This document shows, piece after piece, positions 8,820 through 19,128 of a stretch of DNA of 64,000 nt. The notes beneath the pieces were generated by a model that did no database searches, was not told the origin of the DNA, and was given only the letters and a program-made list of their open reading frames with translations. Numbering within the stretch: position 1 is the stretch's first letter; each line of letters starts with the position of its first letter. Both the position numbers and the translations under genes were made by a program. This stretch comes from Streptococcus mitis SK597 (GTDB taxonomy: Bacteria > Bacillota > Bacilli > Lactobacillales > Streptococcaceae): contig NZ_AEDV01000044.1 of assembly GCF_000148545.1 (NCBI RefSeq), positions 1 to 64,000 on the forward strand, written 5' to 3'.

Positions 8820-10061
8820 TTATAATTTCTCGTTGATAAATCGGATAAACTGATTCCACCAAACTTTTAAGAAGAAAGCTTTTTCAACTTTCTTTTCTGC
8901 TACCATTTCGAAACTAGGATGTTCTGTGGTAATGTAACCTTGACCAATCAAATCCTTGTCTTCGTAAGTCAAATGGCCAACCACTGTTCCAGCTTCAAGT
9001 GGTGCGGGGATTGCTTTAGAATCAGGTGTGAATTGAACAGATTGGGAAGATTGATTCCCACCACGTTCAATTAGATAGATATCCTCTGGGGCCACTGCAG
9101 TGACCGTATCTTCTTTTCCATCTTGTACGGGGACTTTACTATCTTGATAGGCATCGCCTTGTTGAACGATTTTGCGAAGTGTAAATGTAGAAGAAATATA
9201 ATCCATTAGGGAAGATGTAGCTGTAAAACGAGAGTAAGGATTATTATCTTGATGATCTGCATTCAAAATAACAGTGATAACCCTCATGCCTTTTTCGACA
9301 GTAGTACCAACAAAAGACTCTCCAGCCTTATCTGTTGTTCCTGTTTTCAGTCCATCAAAACCACCACGGTAAGCAGGCATACCTTCTAACATGTAGTTGG
9401 TCGAAGTGATTGTCATTCCAGCAAAAGTAGAAGAAGGTTTTTTCGTGATTTCCAAGACTTGTGGGTATTTTTTGATGAGGTTACGAGCAACGATAGCAAC
9501 ATCATAAGCGCTGAGCTTATTTTCATCATCTTTATTAGACCCTGGGTAAATGTTATCTCCTAGAGTCTCGTTGTTAAGACCAGTTGTATTGACAACGGTG
9601 GCATCTTTGATTCCCCATTCCAAGAGTTTGGCCCGCATCATATCAACGAAGTCTTTCTCTGAGCCAGCAATTTTCTCAGCTAGGGCAATAGCGGCGCTGT
9701 TGGCACTAGATACCAGAGTTGCTTCAAGCAACTCTTCCACAGTATAATTACGGGCCTCCATAGGAACATTACTGGCTTCAGAATTTGTCGTCAATTGATA
9801 AGGATAGTCAGAAATATCTACTGGGGTGGATAGTGTGATACTTCCATTTTCGAGTGCTTCATAGACCAGGTAAACGGTAAGCAGTTTTGTTATAGAAGCA
9901 ATTTCGACAGGTTGAGTTGCATCTTTTTCATATAGAATTTTACCAGTATTGGCCTCAACAGCAATCGCATGTTTAGCAGCAATATTAAAATCTTGGGCAG
10001 CAACAGTAGATGCTGACCCAATTACGGATAGACTTAAGAGAGTTAAAATGATTTTTTTCAT
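8820..10061 (-). CDS. dacA: D-alanyl-D-alanine carboxypeptidase (PBP3)
   Basis: This 413-residue low-molecular-mass penicillin-binding protein removes the terminal D-Ala from peptidoglycan pentapeptides and limits cross-linking. It has a Sec signal peptide ending near Ala-Ala at residue 22. The active-site motifs are complete: Ser56-Ile-Thr-Lys59, Ser119-Ala-Asn121 and Lys239-Thr-Gly. A C-terminal all-beta domain follows, then an amphipathic helix with several Trp and Phe residues at the extreme C-terminus that anchors the protein on the outer membrane face. It is divergent from the AI-2E family gene and ends facing the hairpin at 8714. Confidence 0.96.
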   Translation of the reverse strand: MKKIILTLLSLSVIGSASTVAAQDFNIAAKHAIAVEANTGKILYEKDATQPVEIASITKLLTVYLVYEALENGSITLSTPVDISDYPYQLTTNSEASNVPMEARNYTVEELLEATLVSSANSAAIALAEKIAGSEKDFVDMMRAKLLEWGIKDATVVNTTGLNNETLGDNIYPGSNKDDENKLSAYDVAIVARNLIKKYPQVLEITKKPSSTFAGMTITSTNYMLEGMPAYRGGFDGLKTGTTDKAGESFVGTTVEKGMRVITVILNADHQDNNPYSRFTATSSLMDYISSTFTLRKIVQQGDAYQDSKVPVQDGKEDTVTAVAPEDIYLIERGGNQSSQSVQFTPDSKAIPAPLEAGTVVGHLTYEDKDLIGQGYITTEHPSFEMVAEKKVEKAFFLKVWWNQFIRFINEKL

Positions 10062-10163
10062 AGTAAGTTTATTCTAACATAAAGAAAAAAATATTCCCAG
10101 TTTCATGATAGAAGAAAGAAGCTTTTTTGAAAGTATGGTAAAATAGATGAATGGAGGTAGATC

Positions 10164-11273
10164 ATGTTTCGTAAGAATAAATTATTTTTTTGGACTAGTG
10201 AGATTTTATTATTAACAATCATTTTTTATTTATGGAGAGAGATGGGGGCTATTATCACGCCTTTTGTAAGCGTCGCAAACACCATCATGATTCCATTTTT
10301 ATTGGGTGGGTTTTTATATTATTTGACCAATCCTATTGTAAATTTTTTACAAAAGTATTTCAAAATTAATCGTATTATTGGTATTCTACTAACCTTGTGT
10401 GCTTTGGTTTGGGGGCTTGTCATTGGGGTAGTCTATCTCTTACCGATTTTGGTTAATCAGTTGACCAGCTTGATTGCGACTAGTCAGACTATCTATAGTC
10501 GTTTACAAGATTTGATTGTAGATTTATCTACTTATCCAGCCTTTCAAAATTTGGATATTCAAGCGACTATTCAACAGTTAAATTTATCCTATGTAGATAT
10601 TTTACAAAATATCCTAAATAGCGTTACCAATAGTGTCGGAAGTGTCCTATCAGCTCTCTTTAGCACCGTTTTGATTATTATTATGACCCCTGTGTTTTTG
10701 GTTTATTTTTTGTTAGATGGTAACAAATTTTTGCCGATGCTTGAGCGCACTGTTTTAAAGAGAGATAAGTTGCATATTGCAGGTCTTTTAAAGAATTTGA
10801 ATGCGACAATTGCTCGCTATATTAGTGGAGTCGCAATTGATGCCATTATTATCGGTTGTTTGGCCTTTATCGGATATAGCGTGATTGGTTTGAAATACGC
10901 TTTGGTCTTTGCCATCTTTTCAGGATTGGCCAATCTCATTCCTTATGTGGGACCAAGTATTGGCTTGATTCCGATGATTATTGCCAATGTCTTTACTGAT
11001 CCTCATAGAATGCTAATTGCAGTTGTTTACATGCTAATCATTCAACAAGTGGATGGAAATATCCTTTACCCTCGAATCGTTGGTGGTGTGATGAAGGTTC
11101 ATCCAATTACGATTTTAGTATTACTTTTGTTATCAAGTAATATCTATGGTGTCATTGGTATGATTGTCGCAGTACCAACCTATTCTATCTTAAAAGAAAT
11201 TTCTAAGTTCTTATCACGTTTGTATGAAAATCATAAAACAATGAAAGAACGAGAAAGAGAATTAGCTAAGTAA
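10164..11273 (+). CDS. AI-2E family membrane transporter
   Basis: The 369-residue integral membrane protein has around seven to eight hydrophobic segments and the conserved LIPYVGPSIG segment in its second half, as in the AI-2E/PerM family. Members of this family have been linked to autoinducer-2 export and to Na+/H+ antiport; the substrate here cannot be inferred. The start has a GGAGG Shine-Dalgarno. The gene is monocistronic, with a terminator right after the stop codon and the tuf promoter beyond it. Confidence 0.88.
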   Translation: MFRKNKLFFWTSEILLLTIIFYLWREMGAIITPFVSVANTIMIPFLLGGFLYYLTNPIVNFLQKYFKINRIIGILLTLCALVWGLVIGVVYLLPILVNQLTSLIATSQTIYSRLQDLIVDLSTYPAFQNLDIQATIQQLNLSYVDILQNILNSVTNSVGSVLSALFSTVLIIIMTPVFLVYFLLDGNKFLPMLERTVLKRDKLHIAGLLKNLNATIARYISGVAIDAIIIGCLAFIGYSVIGLKYALVFAIFSGLANLIPYVGPSIGLIPMIIANVFTDPHRMLIAVVYMLIIQQVDGNILYPRIVGGVMKVHPITILVLLLLSSNIYGVIGMIVAVPTYSILKEISKFLSRLYENHKTMKERERELAK

Positions 11274-11276
11274 AAG

Positions 11277-11302
11277 TCAGGAAATTCCTGATTTTTCTTT
11301 TT
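11277..11302 (+). terminator. Terminator after the AI-2E family gene
   Basis: A short hairpin with arms TCAGGA and TCCTGA (11277-11291) is followed by a T-rich tract. It ends the message three bases after the stop codon region. Confidence 0.8.
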
Positions 11303-11380
11303 CTTTAGGTAAATTATAGGAGTAGAAGTGCCATTTAGATTAGCCTATTAAGAATAATTCACAAAAACTTTGTAAAACAC

Positions 11381-11408
11381 TTGCAATTTAGCTGAAATTT
11401 GATAAAAT
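11381..11408 (+). promoter_or_regulatory. tuf promoter
   Basis: TTGCAA (11381-11386) and TAAAAT (11403-11408) are 16 bp apart. About 70 bp of untranslated leader precede the tuf start codon, with a GGAGG at 11464-11468. Confidence 0.75.
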
Positions 11409-11479
11409 AGTAAGGAAAGTTAGACTGTATTGCCTACTGTCTATCTATAAAATATATTTTATTGGAGGCTTTTACTCAA

Positions 11480-12676
<1,197 letters not shown>

Positions 12677-12719
12677 TTCGATTTAGTTCCCAGAAGAACA
12701 ATTATTTAAGTCAGACACT

Positions 12720-12752
12720 AAAAGAATCTTGCTTTGCAAGGTTCTTTTTTCT
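12720..12752 (+). terminator. tuf terminator
   Basis: A hairpin with arms AGAATCTTGC and GCAAGGTTCT (one T-G wobble) and a TTT loop is followed by a run of T residues. Confidence 0.85.
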
Positions 12753-12783
12753 GATATTGAACTAAAATTGAAGAATTGTACAC

Positions 12784-12816
12784 AAAAAAGCTCCATACAT
12801 CGGATGTGCATAGAGC
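12784..12816 (-). terminator. Probable terminator of the helicase-oxidoreductase operon
   Basis: On the minus strand an imperfect stem closed by GCTC/GAGC is followed by six T residues (plus-strand A run at 12784-12789). It lies just past the stop of the minus-strand helicase gene. Confidence 0.6.
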
Positions 12817-12826
12817 AAAGGGGGCT

Positions 12827-13909
12827 TTATTTGATATAGAGTTCTTGATTTTTTAGGACAATTTCACGGACATTTACAAACTTCTTAAGTTTTTTGAGTT
12901 CTTCAGGATGGGTGACGAGAGTGATAACATAACCTTCCTTGCCCATACGGCCAGTACGGCCAGCACGGTGAGTGTAGGTCTCGCTATCTCTAGGAACATC
13001 AAAGTTTACGACACATTCTAGGCTATCGATATCAATTCCACGTGCCAGAAGATCAGTTGCAAGAAGCAGGGTTAGTTGCTTGTCTTTAAACTTTTCTAAG
13101 ATGACTTTTCTAAATTTGACATTGACATCACTAGCGAGGGAAACAGCCAAGATATCCCGATACTGTAGTTTTTCTTCTGCACTTCCAAGGTCTGATAGGC
13201 TGTTAAAGAAGACAAGACCTCGGAAATCCTCTACATGAGCCAGTTTTCGTAGCATATCCACTCGGTGACGTTGATCTACCTGCATGTAGAAGTGCTGGAT
13301 GTTGTCCAATTTTTGGTCAGAGAGATTAATAGTGCGTGTATTCGGCACAATCTTTTCTTGGTCAAACTTGGCCGTCGCACTCATGTAGATGAGTTGGTGG
13401 TCACGCGGTGCGTAGTGAGTAATTTTATCGACAAAGTGTATCTGAGAATCATCGAGCAATTGGTCAAATTCATCTAGAATGATGGTTTCCACATTCATCA
13501 TTTTGATTTTTTTCAATTTAATTAGTTCAAAGATACGGCCAGGAGTTCCAATCAGAATTTCTGGTCCTTTCTTTAGGCGTTCAATCTGGCGTTTCTGACT
13601 CGAACCTGATAAGAAGAGTTGGACAGTTAAGCCGATAGCTTCAGCCCACGTTTTACATACATCAAAAATCTGTCCAGCAAGTTCAGTATTTGGTGCTAGA
13701 ATCAAGAGTTGTTGGGCTTTTTTCTTTTGTAGTCTGAGAAGACTTGGTAGAAGGTAAGCTAGGGTCTTACCAGTTCCTGTTGGGCTCACTCCTAGGAGGT
13801 TTTCTCCAGCAAGAAGGGGCTCAAATAGTTGAGTTTGAATGGGGGTGAATTCTTGGAAACCGAGTTGGTCACTCAGTTCTTGCCATTCAGTCGGTAGTTT
13901 AGTTTTCAT
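12827..13909 (-). CDS. DEAD-box RNA helicase with a DEFD motif II
   Basis: This 360-residue protein is a compact two-domain ATP-dependent RNA helicase close in size to YfmL of Bacillus. The Q motif (FTPIQ), Walker A SPTGTGKT (42-49), motif Ib TPGR, motif III SAT and motif VI HRAGRTGR are all present. Motif II reads DEFD rather than DEAD. There is no C-terminal RNA-binding extension. The start at 13909 is chosen because GAGG precedes it by 7 bases; an in-frame start 24 codons upstream lies deep in the previous gene. It overlaps the stop of the oxidoreductase gene by 11 bp, so the two are coupled. It likely serves ribosome assembly or RNA remodelling. Confidence 0.9.
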   Translation of the reverse strand: MKTKLPTEWQELSDQLGFQEFTPIQTQLFEPLLAGENLLGVSPTGTGKTLAYLLPSLLRLQKKKAQQLLILAPNTELAGQIFDVCKTWAEAIGLTVQLFLSGSSQKRQIERLKKGPEILIGTPGRIFELIKLKKIKMMNVETIILDEFDQLLDDSQIHFVDKITHYAPRDHQLIYMSATAKFDQEKIVPNTRTINLSDQKLDNIQHFYMQVDQRHRVDMLRKLAHVEDFRGLVFFNSLSDLGSAEEKLQYRDILAVSLASDVNVKFRKVILEKFKDKQLTLLLATDLLARGIDIDSLECVVNFDVPRDSETYTHRAGRTGRMGKEGYVITLVTHPEELKKLKKFVNVREIVLKNQELYIK

Positions 13910-14882
13910 TTTCTGCCTCAAATCTAATGCCAGCAGTCTGGCGCATGGTATATAGTAGCTCATGAACAGAGCCTGCATCATCCAGCCAATTCTGGTAGAG
14001 TGTCTGGTTTGGTTGCTGAATCATCTGTGCAAATGCAGCGACTTCCTCAGTCATCGTATGAGGAGCCTGTTGGATAGGGAGTTGGACTTGATTGCCTTGA
14101 TGGTCGGTAAAAATAGCTGAGCTGACATGTTCGATGGTGTTGAGGGTCAAGGTACCATCTGTCGTATAAATCTCGCAAGGGAGATTGGAAGTGATGTTTT
14201 TCCCAGCCTTGATATGAACTTGAAAGTCAGGGTAGAAGAGGATTCCGTCACCATTTAGGTCAATGCTATTGTCAAGCTGTTGCCCCTGATAGGTTGCATC
14301 TTTAGCTTTTCCAAAGAGACGAACGGTAGCGTAGAGGGGATAAATCCCCAAATCCATAAGAGCTCCACCAGCAAAACGGTCTGAGAAGACATTTGGTGTC
14401 TCCCCAGTCAACAAGTTAGGCATTTTGGAAGAATACTTGGCATAGTTGAAATCTGCTCCCAAAATTTGTTTGTCTGCTAAAAAGTCTTTAATGATAGTGA
14501 AAGCTTTTTCATGGTAATTGCGAGCTGCTTCAAAGATAAAAGAGTGATTTTTTTCAGCTGTTTGAACCAAATCCAGCCATTCTTGTGGATGAGTGACAGC
14601 TGGCTTTTCAAGAATAACATGTTTACCAGCAGACAAGGCAGCTTTTGCCTGAGCAAAATGCAAGGAGTTTGGGCTAGCAATATAGACCACATCAAAGGAG
14701 CTCTTGAAGAAGTCCTCTACTTGATCAAAGAGTTGGATATTCTGATAGCGAGAAGCAAAGGTTGCTGCAGTTTCTAGTTTTCTAGAATAGACTGCGACCA
14801 GCTGGTATTTTCCACTGGCATGGGCTGCTTCTATGAAGTGATGGCTAATAGCGCCAGTGCCGATGACACCTAATTTAAGCAT
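13899..14882 (-). CDS. Gfo/Idh/MocA family oxidoreductase
   Basis: The 327-residue NAD(P)-dependent oxidoreductase has an N-terminal Rossmann fold (GVIGTGAISHHF at residues 5-16), the EKP motif near residue 95 and a C-terminal alpha/beta substrate domain with the GGALMDLGIYPL segment typical of Gfo/Idh/MocA proteins. The sugar or diol substrate is unknown. The start at 14882 has AGGAG at 7-8 bases; a longer in-frame start is less likely. It shares an operon with the helicase and is divergent from the YoaK-type gene at 15277. A TATAAT (14917-14922, minus) with a TTGGAT -35 precedes it, and a GAAGTTAC tandem site lies about 80 bp upstream of the start. Confidence 0.92.
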   Translation of the reverse strand: MLKLGVIGTGAISHHFIEAAHASGKYQLVAVYSRKLETAATFASRYQNIQLFDQVEDFFKSSFDVVYIASPNSLHFAQAKAALSAGKHVILEKPAVTHPQEWLDLVQTAEKNHSFIFEAARNYHEKAFTIIKDFLADKQILGADFNYAKYSSKMPNLLTGETPNVFSDRFAGGALMDLGIYPLYATVRLFGKAKDATYQGQQLDNSIDLNGDGILFYPDFQVHIKAGKNITSNLPCEIYTTDGTLTLNTIEHVSSAIFTDHQGNQVQLPIQQAPHTMTEEVAAFAQMIQQPNQTLYQNWLDDAGSVHELLYTMRQTAGIRFEAENEN

Positions 14883-14962
14883 AGATACTCCTTTTCTGAT
14901 TTTAAATCCTTCTTTCATTATAACATAGATAGACAGGACTATCCAACAGAGGGGAAAAATTG

Positions 14963-15201
14963 GTAACTTCTAAAACTAACTTCCAGTTTCCCACAACCTA
15001 GCTTTTAGTATGATAAAAACGCGTGACATCAGTGGAAATCCGTCTTAGACTAACTTCCACTGGTTTTCTTTTTCTTGATATATAAGGGTTCAAAAGAGAA
15101 AAGACTCAGAAAAAAGTGCACGACAAATAGCCCTAAAACAGAGTCGTCTTAGAGTAACTTCCAGTTTTGGGAGAGAGGTGGAAGTTACTTTGAGAAGTTA
15201 C
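14963..15201. promoter_or_regulatory. Array of four GAAGTTAC-type tandem sites between divergent genes
   Basis: The 394-bp gap between the divergent genes starting at 14882 (minus) and 15277 (plus) holds four copies of GAAGTTAS-N5-GA(A/C)G. The outer two have two full half-sites: minus strand 14963-14983 (GAAGTTAG, TTTTA, GAAGTTAC) and plus strand 15181-15201 (GAAGTTAC, TTTGA, GAAGTTAC). Two further copies on the minus strand, near 15041-15058 and 15145-15162, have one full half-site and share 19 bp with each other. Inverted arms also make hairpins at 15030-15062 and 15154-15188. No gene is seen here. The layout suggests operators, but the regulator is unknown. Confidence 0.6.
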
Positions 15202-15276
15202 GCAGGGGAAAATTTTCAAATAAGCTACTAGGCCTTTTCCAAAGAAAGTGGTACAATAATGAGATGAGTAAATGAA

Positions 15277-15981
15277 ATGGGAGGGAAAATGAGGTTATTA
15301 CCGATAAGAAAAATATCACGTCAGTCTAAGAGGCTAGCGCTTTTTTTGACTTTTTGTGCAGGTTATGTAGATGCCTATACTTTTATTGTACGAGGGAATA
15401 CCCTTGTAGCTGGACAAACTGGGAATGTCGTCTTTCTTTCAGTAGAATTAATTCAAAATAATGTTTCAGATGTTAGGGACAAGGTTCTCACCTTGCTAGC
15501 TTTTATGATGGGGGTCTTTTTATTAACTGTTTATAAGGAAAAATTGAGAATTGTGAAAAAACCGATTCTGTCATTGATTCCTTTGGCAATCTTATCAATA
15601 ATTATTGCTTTTATGCCGCAAACTGTGGATAATATCTATCTAGTGCCACCCTTGGCCTTCTGTATGGGACTGGTGACAACTGCTTTTGGAGAAGTGTCAG
15701 GTATTGCCTATAATAATGCCTTTATGACAGGAAATATCAAGCGGACCATGCTAGCTTTTGGAGATTATTTTCGAACCAAGCACACTCCTTTTTTGCGTGA
15801 AGGGTTCATATTTGTTAGCCTGCTTAGTAGTTTTGTCCTTGGCGTTGTTTTTTCAGCCTATTTAACGATTTTCTATCATGAAAAGACCATTCTTGGTGTT
15901 CCTATTATGATGAGCATTTTTTACCTCAGTATGCTTTCTGCCTCGTGGCGGAAAAAAGTAAAAGAAAAAGCTTCATTTTAG
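15277..15981 (+). CDS. YoaK family (DUF1275) membrane protein
   Basis: This 234-residue protein has six or so hydrophobic segments and the conserved AGYVDAYTF and GQTGNVVFL segments of the YoaK/DUF1275 family, membrane proteins without a settled function. Two starts are possible: ATG 15277 (weak Shine-Dalgarno) or ATG 15289, which has GGAGG only four bases upstream. A TACAAT -10 lies at 15252-15257 with a poor -35, as expected for a promoter that needs an activator. It is divergent from the Gfo/Idh/MocA gene across the GAAGTTAC array. Confidence 0.85.
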   Translation: MGGKMRLLPIRKISRQSKRLALFLTFCAGYVDAYTFIVRGNTLVAGQTGNVVFLSVELIQNNVSDVRDKVLTLLAFMMGVFLLTVYKEKLRIVKKPILSLIPLAILSIIIAFMPQTVDNIYLVPPLAFCMGLVTTAFGEVSGIAYNNAFMTGNIKRTMLAFGDYFRTKHTPFLREGFIFVSLLSSFVLGVVFSAYLTIFYHEKTILGVPIMMSIFYLSMLSASWRKKVKEKASF

Positions 15982-15991
15982 GTGTTATTAC

Positions 15992-16255
15992 TTGTAAGAA
16001 AATAGGAGATATGCTATACTTGAAGAGTTGACTATGCACAATCCTGTGCAACCGCACGAACATCGTTGCTCGTCGTATAACAAATTTAAACTTCGTCATT
16101 GTCGCCTTGCCTAACATAAGTTATGTCTTCGGCTCAATTCCTAGTTTATTCTTTGTTATACTTAGAGCTCTTCTTTTAAGTGGTTCGTCCCACGATGCTA
16201 GGCGAGTCTTCACAAAAAAATCGGGGAAACCCATAAAAATCATAGGAGGTGCATA
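15992..16255 (+). promoter_or_regulatory. rplU promoter and L21-type mRNA leader
   Basis: TTGTAA (15992-15997) and TATACT (16015-16020), 17 bp apart, should start a leader of about 230 bases before rplU. It holds a TGCACA-ATCC-TGTGCA hairpin (16035-16050), a large inverted repeat GTATAACAAA/TTTGTTATAC (16075-16084 and 16152-16161), and a conserved-looking 3' part with the GGTTCGTCCCACGATGC segment and GGGGAAACCC near the RBS. Firmicutes carry an L21 leader RNA that is thought to bind a ribosomal protein product and control this operon. A second TATACTTAGAG at 16157 repeats the sequence of the promoter region, so part of the leader may be an insertion. Confidence 0.75.
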
Positions 16256-16570
16256 ATGAGCACATACGCAATTATCAAAACTGGCGGAAAACAAGTTAAA
16301 GTTGAAGTTGGTCAAGCAGTTTACGTTGAAAAATTGAACGTTGAAGCTGGTCAAGAAGTTACTTTTAACGAAGTTGTTCTTGTTGGTGGTGAAAACACTG
16401 TTGTCGGAACTCCACTTGTTGCTGGAGCTACTGTAGTTGGAACTGTTGAAAAACAAGGAAAACAAAAGAAAGTTGTTACTTACAAGTACAAACCTAAAAA
16501 AGGTAGCCACCGTAAACAAGGTCACCGTCAACCATATACAAAAGTTGTCATCAACGCAATCAACGCTTAA
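16256..16570 (+). CDS. rplU: 50S ribosomal protein L21
   Basis: This 104-residue 50S protein binds 23S rRNA. It has the usual N-terminal [13 protein letters not shown] and the C-terminal basic [15 protein letters not shown] segment. It is first in the rplU-prp-rpmA operon that is conserved across Firmicutes, and is preceded by AGGAGG and by the L21-type leader, through which translation feedback is likely. Confidence 0.98.
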
Positions 16571-16576
16571 TTTTAA

Positions 16577-16930
<354 letters not shown>

Positions 16931-16946
16931 CACGGAGGAAAACATT

Positions 16947-17240
16947 ATGTTAAAAATGACTCTTAACAACTTGCAACTTTTCGCCCACAAAAAAGGTGGA
17001 GGTTCTACATCAAACGGACGTGATTCACAAGCAAAACGTCTTGGAGCTAAAGCAGCTGACGGACAAACTGTAACAGGTGGATCAATCCTTTACCGTCAAC
17101 GTGGTACACACATCTATCCAGGTGTAAACGTTGGACGTGGTGGAGACGATACTTTGTTCGCTAAAGTTGAAGGCGTAGTACGCTTTGAACGTAAAGGACG
17201 CGATAAAAAACAAGTTTCTGTTTACCCAATCGCTAAATAA
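16947..17240 (+). CDS. rpmA: 50S ribosomal protein L27 precursor
   Basis: The 97-residue L27 reaches the peptidyl-transferase centre with its N-terminus. The first 12 residues end in NLQLF, followed by AHKKGGG: the extension that Prp cuts between Phe and Ala. A second Met at codon 4 (16956) is a less likely start, since GGAGG is best spaced from 16947. Last gene of the rplU-prp-rpmA operon. Confidence 0.98.
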   Translation: MLKMTLNNLQLFAHKKGGGSTSNGRDSQAKRLGAKAADGQTVTGGSILYRQRGTHIYPGVNVGRGGDDTLFAKVEGVVRFERKGRDKKQVSVYPIAK

Positions 17241-17346
17241 AAAGGTCCAGTGAACCTTTTTATCCCGAGCCTTGAAATGTAAAGGCGAGGAAGCTAGAAG
17301 TAGCATTAAATAAGGCTTTCCGAGTTTTTGGAGAGCCTGTTTTTTT
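17240..17346 (+). terminator. Tandem terminators after rpmA
   Basis: The first hairpin has arms AAAAGGT (17240-17246) and ACCTTTT (17254-17260). The second has a 9-bp stem (17313-17321 with 17330-17338) followed by eight T residues and is the stronger. The gap to the next gene (17347-17566) is AT-rich and shows only a TATAAT at 17515-17520. Confidence 0.85.
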
Positions 17347-17566
17347 GTTTTGGTACCCACGCTGATACCCATATTTTAAAAACCAATGTAAGAAGCGAAC
17401 TTGTCGGCTGCTTTATATTTTAGATACAATCATAAAATAGTGGAATGTAAACCTTTTACAGTAATGAATGTTATAAGGGAATAAGATATTGTAAAAATTG
17501 ATAAGGTATGATATTATAATTATATCTTAGAGAAAAAGTAAGCAGAATGAAAGAATGTAAACTTGT

Positions 17567-17977
17567 ATGAAAAATCTTATCACCATAATAGTTTGTTCAA
17601 TCTCTTTTCTTGTTTTATCTGCTTGTGTTAGTAAGAAAAAACTTATTCTTCCTGAACCTGAAAAAATCTCTGTTATTTCTCTGCAGAAAAAAACCTCTGA
17701 AGATGTTAAAACTATCAACAAGAGAGAAGAAATCTCAAAATTGATTAAGGAGATACAGAGACAGTCAAAATCTACCTCTTTGGAGAGTGTAAATGATCAA
17801 CCGACAAATGTTAAAGATTACATCATTATCAAGTTTTATCATCAGAATGAAGAAAAGGATAGTGTAGTCTATCTATATACTAAGAAGAAAAGACAGTATA
17901 TTGAGCAACCTTATGCTGGTATCTGGGAAGTAAATCCAGATATAGCTAATAGGATTGAAGAGACTTTTTCTAGTTGA
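17567..17977 (+). CDS. Small lipoprotein of unknown function
   Basis: A 136-residue secreted lipoprotein: an N-terminal hydrophobic stretch ends in the lipobox Leu-Ser-Ala-Cys20. A charged linker rich in Lys and Glu follows. The C-terminal part (about 85-136) with YIIIKFY and a YIEQPYAGIW stretch resembles streptococcal DUF5301-type lipoproteins, from recall only. The Shine-Dalgarno is weak. It has its own terminator (18026-18056) and is thus monocistronic. No function is proposed. Confidence 0.78.
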   Translation: MKNLITIIVCSISFLVLSACVSKKKLILPEPEKISVISLQKKTSEDVKTINKREEISKLIKEIQRQSKSTSLESVNDQPTNVKDYIIIKFYHQNEEKDSVVYLYTKKKRQYIEQPYAGIWEVNPDIANRIEETFSS

Positions 17978-18025
17978 TTTATAGAATTCAAGAAATTTTT
18001 AGAGAGTTTTCTTGTATTATGTTTT

Positions 18026-18056
18026 AAACGGTAAATCAAAAGGATTTGCTGTTTTT
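18026..18056 (+). terminator. Terminator after the small lipoprotein gene
   Basis: A 12-bp stem with two G-U type wobbles (arms 18026-18037 and 18043-18054) runs into T residues. The rest of the gap to lysR holds only a TGGTATAAT extended -10 (TATAAT at 18186-18191). Confidence 0.75.
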
Positions 18057-18219
18057 ATTTGCTTGAAATCAGATAAGGACTGAAAAAAGACATTATACTA
18101 ATTCTTGTCTTGGAATGTTAGAGTATTTATTGAGACTTGAAAATTTCCATACTTTTTTCCTTTTTGGAAAACTTCTAAAATATGGTATAATGAAAAGATA
18201 AAGAAGTTGGGGGTAGAAG

Positions 18220-19128
18220 ATGAACATTCAACAATTACGCTATGTTGTGGCCATTGCCAATAGTGGTACTTTTCGTGAAGCTGCTGAAAAGATGTATGTT
18301 AGTCAGCCGAGTCTGTCTATTTCTGTTCGTGATTTGGAAAAAGAATTGGGCTTTAAGATTTTCCGTCGGACCAGCTCAGGGACTTTCTTGACCCGTCGAG
18401 GTATGGAATTCTATGAAAAAGCGCAAGAACTGGTTAAAGGATTTGATATTTTTCAAAATCAGTATGCCAATCCTGAAGAAGAAAAAGATGAATTTTCCAT
18501 TGCTAGTCAGCACTATGACTTCTTGCCACCGACGATTACGGCTTTTTCAGAGCGCTATCCTGACTATAAGAACTTTCGTATTTTTGAATCGACTACTGTT
18601 CAAATCTTAGATGAAGTAGCGCAAGGGCATAGTGAGATTGGGATTATCTACCTCAACAATCAAAATAAAAAGGGGATTATGCAACGGGTTGAAAAGCTGG
18701 GTCTTGAGGTCATTGAATTGATTCCCTTCCATACTCACATTTATCTTCGTGAAGGGCATCCTTTAGCCCAGAAAGAGGAATTGGTCATGGAGGATTTAGC
18801 GGATCTACCAACGGTTCGTTTCACTCAAGAGAAAGATGAGTACCTTTATTATTCGGAGAACTTTGTTGATACCAGTGCGAGCTCACAGATGTTTAATGTG
18901 ACAGATCGTGCTACCTTGAATGGTATTTTGGAGCGGACGGACGCCTATGCGACAGGTTCTGGATTTTTAGATAGTGACAGTGTTAATGGCATCACAGTTA
19001 TTCGTCTCAAGGATAATTTGGATAATCGCATGGTCTATGTTAAACGTGAGGAAGTGGAGCTTAGTCAGGCTGGAACTCTTTTCGTAGAAGTCATGCAAGA
19101 ATATTTTAATCAGAAGAGGAAATCATGA
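18220..19128 (+). CDS. LysR-type transcriptional regulator, CpsY/MtaR-like
   Basis: The 302-residue protein has an N-terminal winged helix-turn-helix (residues 1-60, starting [18 protein letters not shown]) and a C-terminal periplasmic-binding-like effector domain. Overall it looks like the streptococcal CpsY/MtaR regulators tied to methionine supply and envelope traits; this subfamily call is from recall. It is first in a run lysR-lspA-rluD-pce, and its stop overlaps the lspA start (ATGA). An extended -10 TGGTATAAT precedes it. Confidence 0.88.
   Translation: MNIQQLRYVVAIANSGTFREAAEKMYVSQPSLSISVRDLEKELGFKIFRRTSSGTFLTRRGMEFYEKAQELVKGFDIFQNQYANPEEEKDEFSIASQHYDFLPPTITAFSERYPDYKNFRIFESTTVQILDEVAQGHSEIGIIYLNNQNKKGIMQRVEKLGLEVIELIPFHTHIYLREGHPLAQKEELVMEDLADLPTVRFTQEKDEYLYYSENFVDTSASSQMFNVTDRATLNGILERTDAYATGSGFLDSDSVNGITVIRLKDNLDNRMVYVKREEVELSQAGTLFVEVMQEYFNQKRKS

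Noticed and set aside
11462..11479. Upstream TTG start for tuf
   Set aside because: It overlaps the Shine-Dalgarno; the EF-Tu N-terminus MAKEKYDR is standard.
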